Assembly (NCBI RefSeq): GCF_900106855.1
Contig: NZ_FNWI01000004.1
Coordinates: forward strand, 1,798,001-1,862,000
Length of the DNA stretch: 64,000 nucleotides
Origin: Varibaculum massiliense
GTDB taxonomy: Bacteria; Actinomycetota; Actinomycetes; Actinomycetales; Actinomycetaceae
Reading direction: 5' to 3'
Shown here: piece by piece, positions 35,517 to 46,376 of the stretch
Position numbering within the stretch: position 1 is the first letter of the stretch
Layout: the number at the start of each line of letters is the position of its first letter
Position numbers and translations under genes: made by a program
Notes under the pieces: model-generated
Told to the model about the DNA's origin: nothing
The model's database searches: none
What the model saw: only the letters and a program-made list of their open reading frames with translations

Positions 35517-36842
35517 ATGTTCTGGTTCGACTCACTCGAACATAATCGCTGGTTGTCCGGATGTCTACAGGATCTGCTGGATTATGGGCGTAAATCGGAA
35601 GTCAAGACTGGGTTTGCCTGCCTAGATCGCGATGGCGAAATCGACTTGGAACAGCCGATTCAGCTTTACTTGACTGCGCGAATGATACATGTGTTTTCTT
35701 TGGGGGTGCTGCTGGGGATGCCCGGTTGTCGCCGACTGGTAGAACACGGGATTCGCTGCCTAAACCAGTATTTTCGGGATCCGGAAAATGGGGGTTGGTT
35801 TGATGCGATTGAACACGAACTAGATGCGGACGGGAATGCGATTCCTTATGAGGGTCGCGATGATAAACGCTCCTATTCACACGCATTCGTATTATTAGGT
35901 GCCGCTTCTGCCACCGCCGCCGACAGGATAGGCGCTCATGAGCTAATGCAAGAGGCGATCCGCGATAACGATTTACACTGGTGGGATTCCGAATTCGGGA
36001 TGGTACGTGAAAGCTACAATCGCGATTATTCTGAGTGCGAAGATTACCGGGGTATCAACTCCAATATGCATATAGCAGAAGCCTATATGCTGGTGGCACA
36101 GGTTACTAATGAAGGAGAATGGCTAGAGCGTGCCCTGCGGATTCTGGAGCGAGTTGCTCAAGTTTCCCGCGAATATAACTGGCGGCTCCCGGAGCATTTT
36201 GATTCAGATTGGAAACCCCTGCTCGGATACAATCGTGAAAATCCGCAGGAAACCCATCGTGCCTACGGCAGCGATGTTGGGCATTCCTTTATGTTTTCGC
36301 GCTTGATCCTGGAAGCCAGAGCGATGCTCAAGCAAGCAGGTAAAGAAGTACCCGACTGGATGATTCTGGCGGCAACTGGAATGTTTGAGCGGGCTCGGGA
36401 GGACGCCTGGCGGCGCGACGGAGCGCCTGGTTTTGCCTTCACCGTAGATTGGGAAGGTAAACCGGTGATTCGAGATCGCCAAGCCTGGGTACAGTTTGAG
36501 GCTATCGGCGCGGCGGTTACTTTGCTGCGGGTAGCGCAAGCAGAAGATGCTGAGGCCGAAGAAGTAGACCATTACGAACATTGCTACCGTGTATGGATTG
36601 ATTTCGCCTACGAACATTTTCTGGTGCGTGGCGGGCGGATTGTTCATCGCCTCTCCCCAGAGAACCAGCCGCTAGATTTAGAGAACCAAAGGCTGCGCGA
36701 TAGCGTCTACCACGCGGTGCAGGCAATGTTATTGCCCCGCTTGCCACTAACACCGGCATTCTCGGTAGCGCTGGCACATGGATTGCTAGATAAACCAGTG
36801 CCGCAAGAGCCGGTTCGTAAAAAACGCTTCGGTGGATTTTAG
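35517..36842 (+). CDS. AGE-family sugar epimerase/isomerase
   Basis: A 441-residue (alpha/alpha)6-barrel protein of the N-acylglucosamine 2-epimerase family, which includes mannose isomerase, cellobiose epimerase and YihS-type aldose-ketose isomerases. Likely catalytic histidines lie in RSYSHAFVLLGAA, RGINSNMHIAEAYM and GSDVGHSFMFSRL; an Arg in the first barrel loop (LTARMIHVFSLG) also fits. The pattern RGxNxNMHxxEA is that of the YihS/mannose isomerase group, so an unphosphorylated hexose may be the substrate. AAAGGAGC precedes the ATG. It follows the NadC-like gene by 31 bases. Confidence 0.88.
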   Translation: MFWFDSLEHNRWLSGCLQDLLDYGRKSEVKTGFACLDRDGEIDLEQPIQLYLTARMIHVFSLGVLLGMPGCRRLVEHGIRCLNQYFRDPENGGWFDAIEHELDADGNAIPYEGRDDKRSYSHAFVLLGAASATAADRIGAHELMQEAIRDNDLHWWDSEFGMVRESYNRDYSECEDYRGINSNMHIAEAYMLVAQVTNEGEWLERALRILERVAQVSREYNWRLPEHFDSDWKPLLGYNRENPQETHRAYGSDVGHSFMFSRLILEARAMLKQAGKEVPDWMILAATGMFERAREDAWRRDGAPGFAFTVDWEGKPVIRDRQAWVQFEAIGAAVTLLRVAQAEDAEAEEVDHYEHCYRVWIDFAYEHFLVRGGRIVHRLSPENQPLDLENQRLRDSVYHAVQAMLLPRLPLTPAFSVALAHGLLDKPVPQEPVRKKRFGGF

Positions 36843-36897
36843 CCGTGGCACTAAGCGCCTGTAACATAGGGGTGTCCTAGCGCTTTTGCGTAGGCCA

Positions 36898-36987
36898 GGA
36901 GAGTTGTCCGAGTGGCCGAAGGAGACGGTCTTGAAAACCGTTATATCCGCAAGGGTATCAAGGGTTCGAATCCCTTACTCTCCGCCA
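36898..36987 (+). tRNA. tRNA-Ser (TGA)
   Basis: Acceptor GGAGAGT pairs with ACTCTCC, then discriminator G and encoded CCA. The anticodon stem encloses CTTGAAA with anticodon TGA (reads UCA/UCG). A long variable arm (TATATCCGCAAGGGTATC) and T-loop GTTCGAATC are typical of class II tRNAs. It lies 55 bases after the AGE gene. Confidence 0.96.
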
Positions 36988-37035
36988 AATACCTGTTTTA
37001 CCTGCAGTTTTACTGACAGTCTTTGCTGGTAGCTA

Positions 37036-38055
37036 TTACCTTTGGGGTGGGGCGGTGGTAGCGCGGACTATTAGCTCGGTAGGAATAGTCAGGTGTAGAT
37101 TCTCTGTTTCCCCTTTTAATTGGCGGTCAATCAGTTTGACCATTTCTACTCCGGCAGCATAAAAATCCTGGTTCACAGTAGTAAGGGGCGGGAAGGAGAA
37201 CTCGGAAAGCTCAATCCCGTCAAAACCTACTACCGACACGTCTTGAGGCACCCGCACCTGTTCTTCATGTAGCGCCCGAATCAGCCCCAAGGCAATCTCG
37301 TCATTGGCGCAAAATACTGCGGTGACTTCCGGGTTCTTCGCCAGCTGCTTGCCGGCTTCGTAGCCCGCATTAGCCGACCAGTCACCGGGGATTACCGCGG
37401 GAATCTGCCGCTTTTCCTGGGTAAGTGCTTCTCGCCAAACCTCTTCACGCACTCGCGCAGAACGAGAATGATCGGGACCGCTCACGTGATAAACGGTGCG
37501 ATGCCCTAAATCTAATAGGTGCCGCATTGCCGCGCGGACTCCTCCTACCTGGTCAGCAGAAGCTGACGGGTAGATATCTACCAGGTTCGAATCCGAGGAG
37601 GCGACCGGGAGGTTAGCGGGGAGGGCAAGTTGCTCGGCATCTGCGTCCCCGGCTTGCACGATTACTAGACCGTCAATATCTTCCTGGGAAAGCAGTGACA
37701 TTGCCCGCTGAACTTGCGGGGAATTCGGGTGTTCTACCTGCACCAGGCTTACCGAATATCCCAGCTCGCGGGCACGGTCAAATACCCCATTGGCAGTGTG
37801 TGCTTCGCCGGTACGCCGGATTTCTTGGGTCAGCAACCCGATTACTTCATAAGAACCGGTGCGCAGGGCGCGGGCAGTGCGATTAGGTTTATATCCCAGG
37901 TCAGAAATGGCTTTTAGCACCCGCTCGCGGGTTTTTGGGGACACATTCTGGTGTCCGCGCGCGACCCTAGAAACGGTCTGCGCAGACACTTTCGCTGCCC
38001 TCGCCACATCGTGAATAGAGGCAGTTCTGATTCCTCGGTTGTTTTTTCCTGCCAC
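37036..38055 (-). CDS. LacI-family transcriptional repressor of the galactosidase operon
   Basis: A 339-residue repressor. The N-terminal LacI helix-turn-helix (ASIHDVARAAKVSAQTVSR, then the hinge NRTARALRTGSYEVIGLL) is followed by a periplasmic-binding-protein-like sugar domain to about residue 335 (VVGFDGIELSEFSFPPLTTV is typical). It probably represses the divergent beta-galactosidase and symporter genes and responds to a galactoside. The start chosen is GTG 38055: TACGCT (38062-38067 on the minus strand) lies six bases upstream with TTGAAA 15 bases further, so the mRNA looks leaderless. The TTG at 38088 lies in that -35-like element. Confidence 0.88.
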   Translation of the reverse strand: MAGKNNRGIRTASIHDVARAAKVSAQTVSRVARGHQNVSPKTRERVLKAISDLGYKPNRTARALRTGSYEVIGLLTQEIRRTGEAHTANGVFDRARELGYSVSLVQVEHPNSPQVQRAMSLLSQEDIDGLVIVQAGDADAEQLALPANLPVASSDSNLVDIYPSASADQVGGVRAAMRHLLDLGHRTVYHVSGPDHSRSARVREEVWREALTQEKRQIPAVIPGDWSANAGYEAGKQLAKNPEVTAVFCANDEIALGLIRALHEEQVRVPQDVSVVGFDGIELSEFSFPPLTTVNQDFYAAGVEMVKLIDRQLKGETENLHLTIPTELIVRATTAPPQR

Positions 38056-38113
38056 GCGTGAAGCGTACCAGGTGAAAACAAATTTCAATTAGGACTTGCC
38101 CGGCTTTAACATG

Positions 38114-38148
38114 TGTTATCGTTGCCAGTATCGTTGGCATCGATAACA
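38114..38148. promoter_or_regulatory. Operator-like inverted repeat upstream of the beta-galactosidase gene
   Basis: TGTTATCGTTGCCA (38114-38127) and TGGCATCGATAACA (38135-38148) form an inverted repeat with one mismatch and a 7-base centre. Within it ATCGTTGCCA and ATCGTTGGCA are also direct repeats 12 bases apart. This fits a LacI-family operator between the divergent repressor and beta-galactosidase genes. Confidence 0.7.
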
Positions 38149-38193
38149 CCGCAGTGGGTGTGGACTGCAAACAATAAAAAATCGCATTCATAG

Positions 38194-41262
<3,069 letters not shown>

Positions 41263-41280
41263 TTAAAGGAAAGATACCCC

Positions 41281-42855
41281 ATGGAAGAAAAGAAATACCT
41301 TAAGTGGTACAACAAAGTAGGTTACGGCTCTGGTGATATCGCCGGTAACGTAGTTTATGCTTTCCTGTCGGCGTTCGTAATGATTTACCTTACGGACACC
41401 CTTGGGTTAAGCGCAGGAATCATTGGAACCCTGATTATGCTGTCGAAGTTCTTTGACGGATTTTCTGACATTATTTTCGGGCGATTAATGGATAAGACCA
41501 ATTCAAAAATGGGTAAAGCTCGCCCCTGGATGTTCTATGCATTCTTCGGCTGTGCCGCGATGCTGATAGCGATTTACGCCATTCCTACTTCAATGGGTAA
41601 AACTGCCCAGTATGCTTGGTTCTTCATTGCCTACACCCTGTTGAATGCGGTGTTCTACACCGCGAACAACATTGCTTATGCTGCGTTGACCGCGCTGATT
41701 ACCAAGAATCGCTCCGAGCGGGTGCAGATGGGGTCGATTCGCTTCATGTTCGCCTTTGGTACTAGCCTCACGATTCAGACCATTACCGTAGGTTTGGTGC
41801 AATGGATGGGTGGAGATGCCGCTGCCTGGCGAAACGTGGCGATTATTTACGCCATAATCGGTATCTTGTCTAACAGCTTGGCGGTGTTCTCGGTCAAAGA
41901 ACTTTCTCACACTGAACTGGACGATGGTGATGAAGAGGCGGCCAAGGATGACCAAGTTTCCTTCCTAGAAGCGTTGAAGCTGATGGGTAACCGTTATTAC
42001 GTGATTATCGTAGTTTGCTTTATCCTGATGCAGTTCTTTACCGCCACCCTAAATATGGGTATCTATTTCATGACCTATATTTTGGGTAATGCTAACTTGC
42101 TGGGGGTCTTTGCTTGGGCGATCAACATTCCGTTGATTGTGGGGCTGCTGATAACCCCGCTGGTAGTCTCCAAGCTGGGACGGATGCAACCAGTAACGGT
42201 TGTAGGGTACATCGTGGCCGTCCTCGGTCGTCTCGGGGTAGTTTTGGGCGCGTCTATGGGGTCAATCCCGCTGATGCTGTTCTTCTCCGGGTTAGCTTCC
42301 CTGGGTATGAGTCCGCTACAGGGAACCCTCAATGCCCTAATTGCAGAAATCAGTGAGAACACTTTCTTGCGCACCAAGAAACGCATTGACGGCATGATGT
42401 TCTCCTGCTCCTCTCTCGGCGTGAAGATTGGTAGCGGGGTAGGTACCGCTGTTGCCGGTTGGTTGCTAGAGGCCGGCGGCTATGTCGGAGGCGCCAAGGT
42501 GCAGGCTGAGTCCGCCCTGCAAATGATTAAGTTCATGTACCTGTGGGTACCCACGATTGCTAACCTGTTGATTTTGGTGTTGCTGTTCTTCTTGGACGTG
42601 GAAAAGAAGAACGAAGTATTGTTAGCCCAGCTCAAGGAGGAGGAAGCGGCCGCGCTTAAAGCTGCCTCTCCGAAAGTTAGCCCAGAAGAAAGTACTGCAG
42701 AGAAAATAGTGCAAGGGCATGCCATGGGCGGCTCGGGAGCTAAAGAATCCGAGGGACTTAAACTAGCTGAGCTAGATAAGGACAAGCTCCCTAATCCGGA
42801 TGAATTACCGAATGTGGTAGATCCTGATGACAAACAGCATAAGAGAGAGGAATAA
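41281..42855 (+). CDS. GPH-family sugar:cation symporter (probable lactose permease)
   Basis: A 524-residue permease of the glycoside-pentoside-hexuronide family (MelB/LacS type), with about twelve membrane helices. The N-terminus GYGSGDIAGNVVYAFLSAFV and FGRLMDKTNSKMGKARPW are GPH hallmarks. LacS of lactic bacteria carries a PTS IIA domain after the helices; here the roughly 90-residue tail is only acidic and low complexity (for example EESTAEKIVQG, LPNPDELPNVVDPDD), so no PTS phosphorylation control is expected. It should import lactose or a related galactoside for the beta-galactosidase encoded 18 bases upstream. It ends at a strong hairpin. Confidence 0.9.
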   Translation: MEEKKYLKWYNKVGYGSGDIAGNVVYAFLSAFVMIYLTDTLGLSAGIIGTLIMLSKFFDGFSDIIFGRLMDKTNSKMGKARPWMFYAFFGCAAMLIAIYAIPTSMGKTAQYAWFFIAYTLLNAVFYTANNIAYAALTALITKNRSERVQMGSIRFMFAFGTSLTIQTITVGLVQWMGGDAAAWRNVAIIYAIIGILSNSLAVFSVKELSHTELDDGDEEAAKDDQVSFLEALKLMGNRYYVIIVVCFILMQFFTATLNMGIYFMTYILGNANLLGVFAWAINIPLIVGLLITPLVVSKLGRMQPVTVVGYIVAVLGRLGVVLGASMGSIPLMLFFSGLASLGMSPLQGTLNALIAEISENTFLRTKKRIDGMMFSCSSLGVKIGSGVGTAVAGWLLEAGGYVGGAKVQAESALQMIKFMYLWVPTIANLLILVLLFFLDVEKKNEVLLAQLKEEEAAALKAASPKVSPEESTAEKIVQGHAMGGSGAKESEGLKLAELDKDKLPNPDELPNVVDPDDKQHKREE

Positions 42856-42916
42856 CCACCAGCTGGTGGCACTACTAAGGGTGCCGAAATAGCAGCTGGT
42901 TTAGATAACCGCAAGA

Positions 42917-42955
42917 TTCCGCCGGGTGAAACTAAGAGGATTTCACCCGGCGGAA
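42917..42955. terminator. Strong bidirectional terminator between symporter gene and galK
   Basis: TTCCGCCGGGTGAAA (42917-42931) pairs perfectly with TTTCACCCGGCGGAA (42941-42955) around a 9-base loop; CAAG/CTTG extends the stem outside one bulged A. It lies between convergent genes, and moderately T-rich tracts follow on the plus strand (TTGTATTTATTT). Confidence 0.85.
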
Positions 42956-42973
42956 CTTGTATTTATTTGGCGA

Positions 42974-44281
42974 CTATTCTACTTTCCCAGCTGCCGGTGA
43001 AGGAGATACTGAAAGGAAGCGCGGACGGTTAAAACCAGCCTTATTAAAGGCTTCCACTACCGCGCGGGCAGTAGCCTCCACCTGGTCGCTATTAACCAGA
43101 GTAATCGCGCAGCCGCCGAAGCCTCCTCCGGTCATCCGGGCTCCGAATGCACCCGCCTTGCGCGCAGCCGCTACTGCCGCATCCAGTTCCTTACAAGAAA
43201 CTTGGTAGTCACGCCGTAAGGAGTCATGGGAAGCGTCCAACAGTTTACGCCATTCGTCTAGGTCGGCTCCTGCCTCTAAAAGCTCGCAGAGTCGCTGGCA
43301 GCGGGCAATCTCGGTTAGTACGTGCCGAACTCGCAAAACTTGCTCCGTATCCTCCAATTTATCCAACTGTTGTTGCACCCAGGTTGGAGGATAATCGTCC
43401 GCATCCAAATCGGTGAGGTTATCGGCGGGGGAAATAATCTTGGGTACCAGTTCTCCCAGTTCTTCTACCCCCAGAACCCGGGCAGCCTCTTCGCAAGCTG
43501 CTCGGCGCGCCCCGTATTGTCCGTCTGCTAGGTCATGGGAAGTGCAGGTATCTATTACCAGCAAAGATAATCCCAGAGCCGGCAAATCAAAGGGATGGGA
43601 GCGGGTTTGCCAAGTGGAACAATCTAGCTCTAGCACGCAGTCTTTTTCGCAGAGCATCGATGCAGATTGATCCAGCCCTCCGGTAGGGGCTCCTACGTAG
43701 CGATTTTCGGCAAGCTTTCCCGCTTCTACCAGCAGTTTGCGTCCCTCAAAGCTTTTTGTCAGTCCTAGACCTGCTAGTTCGTCAATTCCTACTGCGATGG
43801 CGCACTCTAAAGCGGCAGACGATGATAGCCCGGCACTAAGCGGCACGCTAGAGGCTACTGCCACCTCTAGTCCGGGGACTTTTGCTTGCAGCCTCCGTGC
43901 GAGTTCCTCTTGACCATTATCCCCAAGGACCTGCGCTAATCCTAAAATTACGCCGCCTACGAAAGCTCCCGGTCCGGTAGCGGGATAATGTTTTTCCAAA
44001 TCGGATAGCTTTATGATGCTAAGCTCGGGGAAATCTTCGGAAATAATTTTTAGTTGACCATCCTCGCTAACCCTAAGGGCTACGTAAATGGCGTGGGGGA
44101 GGGCCAGGGGGAGGGCTTTGCCGCCGTTATAGTCGGTGTGTTCCCCGATTACGTTAACCCTGCCGGGAGCGCGCCAGACCCCCGAAGGCAGGGCGGAAAA
44201 GGTTTTTTCAAAAAGTTCTTTAGCTCGCTGCGCACCCTCTTTAGGCTGGTAAGCAGGGATGAACTCGGGTTTTATGCTCAC
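42974..44281 (-). CDS. galK: Galactokinase
   Basis: A 435-residue GHMP-family kinase phosphorylating galactose to galactose-1-phosphate, first step of the Leloir pathway. The galactokinase signature is GRVNVIGEHTDYNGG, the ATP loop is VPLSAGLSSSAALE, and the third motif is GARMTGGGFGGCAI. GTG start at 44281 with GAGGTG upstream. It converges on the beta-galactosidase/symporter unit and would handle galactose released from lactose; galT and galE are not in the window. It is somewhat longer than typical (380-400 residues). Confidence 0.95.
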   Translation of the reverse strand: MSIKPEFIPAYQPKEGAQRAKELFEKTFSALPSGVWRAPGRVNVIGEHTDYNGGKALPLALPHAIYVALRVSEDGQLKIISEDFPELSIIKLSDLEKHYPATGPGAFVGGVILGLAQVLGDNGQEELARRLQAKVPGLEVAVASSVPLSAGLSSSAALECAIAVGIDELAGLGLTKSFEGRKLLVEAGKLAENRYVGAPTGGLDQSASMLCEKDCVLELDCSTWQTRSHPFDLPALGLSLLVIDTCTSHDLADGQYGARRAACEEAARVLGVEELGELVPKIISPADNLTDLDADDYPPTWVQQQLDKLEDTEQVLRVRHVLTEIARCQRLCELLEAGADLDEWRKLLDASHDSLRRDYQVSCKELDAAVAAARKAGAFGARMTGGGFGGCAITLVNSDQVEATARAVVEAFNKAGFNRPRFLSVSPSPAAGKVE

Positions 44282-44426
44282 GTTAGCACCTCATTGTTAT
44301 TGCTGGTGAAAACTATTCTATCTATTGAGTAGGGCGCGAGTAGGGGCTTGCAAAAAATTTGGCTTCCCTTAAAGCAAATCCGCAAAGCCGTAAGGAACGC
44401 TCTACCTTCTTTGCCCCAGGCAAAAG

Positions 44427-45356
44427 CTAAAACAAAAGACGCGAGAGCCGCTGGCGTGCCAGTTTCACCGCATCAGGGTTACGTGAGAGGCGGAATAACT
44501 CCAGCAATCGCTCACGATACCCGTCGCGTTCCTCATCTGCAGATTTTGCGATTAGCGAAAGCAATAGATCAAAGGCCTGCGGTTCATTACCAGCTTGGAA
44601 AAACCTATCTGCCAGCACCAGAGGATCAGAGTCATCTTGGCCTTCTTCCGCATTTAACCGCTGCGCCATTGATACCTTGTCGACTAATGCCTGATAGCGT
44701 GATGCCTCCTCAGGGGAGTTGCGCAGCAGCTTTTGTGCCTGCTCCAGGGCTTCTGGATATTTTCCTGCCTCTACCAGTGCTTCTACTGCTTTTTCTTCTT
44801 CGGTGCGGGGATCTGCCTGACTGGCATCTGCCTCCCCCGCCATCTTTCCGGTTAGACCTGCCTGCCCCGCAATCTGTAACACCTGGTCGATAAGCGGTTT
44901 AATCTGGGCTTTTGGCTGTGCGCCTTGGAAAAGGGGAGCGGGACGCCCTCCGATTAACGCCACCACCAGTGGAATGGACTGCGCTTGAAAAGCCTGCGCC
45001 AACTGGGGAGATTCATCCACATTGATTTTCACCAATTGGAAACGCCCCTGATACTCGCGGGCGAGTTCTTCTAATATCGGACCGAGCTGTTTACACGGTC
45101 CGCACCAAGGTGCCCATAAATCAATAATTACCGGCACCTTCAGGGAAGTTTCCGCTACCTGATCAAAAGTACTCTCGTTAGCATCGCAAATAAACGGTCC
45201 GGGAACCACTTCGCTGCCCTCAGTTGCAGACATCGGTACTCCGGCGTTAGCAAAATCATCGCTACCTGCCGGATTTGCCTTTTGCCCCTCCTGAGGCTCC
45301 CCAGAATTGTTATTAGCAAACTGGGAAAGATCTACTGCTCCATGTGTTTGTGCCAA
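44427..45356 (-). CDS. Thioredoxin-TPR protein, CnoX/YbbN-like
   Basis: A 309-residue protein: a thioredoxin domain (about 60-165) with active site WAPWCGPCKQLGP, then a TPR-like helical part (about 185-309). The layout is that of YbbN/CnoX, a holdase that protects unfolding proteins and hands them to GroEL/DnaK. E. coli CnoX has lost the CxxC pair, whereas this copy keeps WCGPC, so it may be redox-active. The roughly 50 residues before the domain are low complexity. It follows the lipoprotein gene by 12 bases on the same strand, so it likely belongs to that three-gene unit. Confidence 0.88.
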   Translation of the reverse strand: MAQTHGAVDLSQFANNNSGEPQEGQKANPAGSDDFANAGVPMSATEGSEVVPGPFICDANESTFDQVAETSLKVPVIIDLWAPWCGPCKQLGPILEELAREYQGRFQLVKINVDESPQLAQAFQAQSIPLVVALIGGRPAPLFQGAQPKAQIKPLIDQVLQIAGQAGLTGKMAGEADASQADPRTEEEKAVEALVEAGKYPEALEQAQKLLRNSPEEASRYQALVDKVSMAQRLNAEEGQDDSDPLVLADRFFQAGNEPQAFDLLLSLIAKSADEERDGYRERLLELFRLSRNPDAVKLARQRLSRLLF

Positions 45357-45368
45357 TTGAAACCTTCC

Positions 45369-46376
45369 TTACTTAGAGGCTGCCGTCAACACTTCGGAAG
45401 CGGCTACTACCCGGATTTTGCCATCTTTAGTGTTTTTGGGAGGAATCTGCAGTAATACGCAGATAACCCGGTTCCAGGTAGCTTTTTCCGTAATTTTGCC
45501 ATTATCCAGCAGATTAACCACGTCCCCGCTGAGGGTAATGGGCTTATCTGAAGCTACATCCGTCAAGTTAACTTCCTGGGTGTAGGTAGTTGCCACCAGC
45601 GCCCCATTTTTCGCGGGCAGATCAATCGCTAAAGTATTTTCTTTTATTTCTAGAGGACTAATCGAAGTGGCAACTTTCCCCGCACTGCCAACCCCTTCTT
45701 TAAGGGATTTAAGCTCCTCCCGTTTGCCCTCCATTAAAGGATCGACAAAGACTTTGTCGGCATTTTTTGCCTTCTCGTCAAATACGGTCTGTGCCCAAGT
45801 GTTTATGGCCGTTTCTGGAGAAAGTAACAGTCCCTTGTCGCTCTTTATGTCCAGGGTCTTGGATCCGCGAGCCACTACGTCTGTTTCCGGTAGTGATGCC
45901 TTTGGCAACAGTTGCATCCACTGCCACAACTGATAAGGGTCGGTGGCTTTGCTCTGCCGGATGACCTCTACATATTTGGCGCCGTTACCATCAGCTCCAG
46001 TAACATTTATCAAGCTCCGTGGCCAATCGTTTCCAGAAGTAACGGTGGCTAGTTCCGAGGACGTCGGTAAGGCTGTGGGGGAGGAGTTGCTATTTTTCTG
46101 GTGCATTTTATATTGCGCACTGCGCATTTCTAATGCCGGCCCAGCTACTCGCCCGCTCAAATCATTCGCATCAAAACTCTTGTCTCCGGCAGCTAAGGCC
46201 GCGTTTACCGCTTTTAGTACAGAATCAACTTGCTCAGTGCGCAACGCCGGGTAGGACACGGTTTTGGTAGGTTTAGGAACTTCTTTGCGTTGGGCGGTAG
46301 TGGTGCATCCGGAAAGACTAGCCAGCGCCAGGGTACCGGCTATTGCCGTGCTCAACAGGATTCGCGTGCTTCTCAT
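45369..46376 (-). CDS. Secreted lipoprotein, function unknown
   Basis: A 335-residue lipoprotein: signal STRILLSTAIAGTLALAS with lipobox LSGC at about residue 24. The mature part has no recognised catalytic motif; it contains mixed alpha/beta strands and an NRVICVLLQIPP segment near the C-terminus. Similar proteins are common in actinobacteria and lack a known role. The ATG overlaps the stop of the upstream membrane protein gene (ATGA), so the two are made together and may act together at the cell surface. I do not recognise it further. Confidence 0.82.
   Translation of the reverse strand: MRSTRILLSTAIAGTLALASLSGCTTTAQRKEVPKPTKTVSYPALRTEQVDSVLKAVNAALAAGDKSFDANDLSGRVAGPALEMRSAQYKMHQKNSNSSPTALPTSSELATVTSGNDWPRSLINVTGADGNGAKYVEVIRQSKATDPYQLWQWMQLLPKASLPETDVVARGSKTLDIKSDKGLLLSPETAINTWAQTVFDEKAKNADKVFVDPLMEGKREELKSLKEGVGSAGKVATSISPLEIKENTLAIDLPAKNGALVATTYTQEVNLTDVASDKPITLSGDVVNLLDNGKITEKATWNRVICVLLQIPPKNTKDGKIRVVAASEVLTAASK

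Noticed and set aside
38056-38088. TTG 38088 as the repressor start
   Set aside because: TTGAAA there fits a -35 element, with TACGCT correctly placed before GTG 38055.
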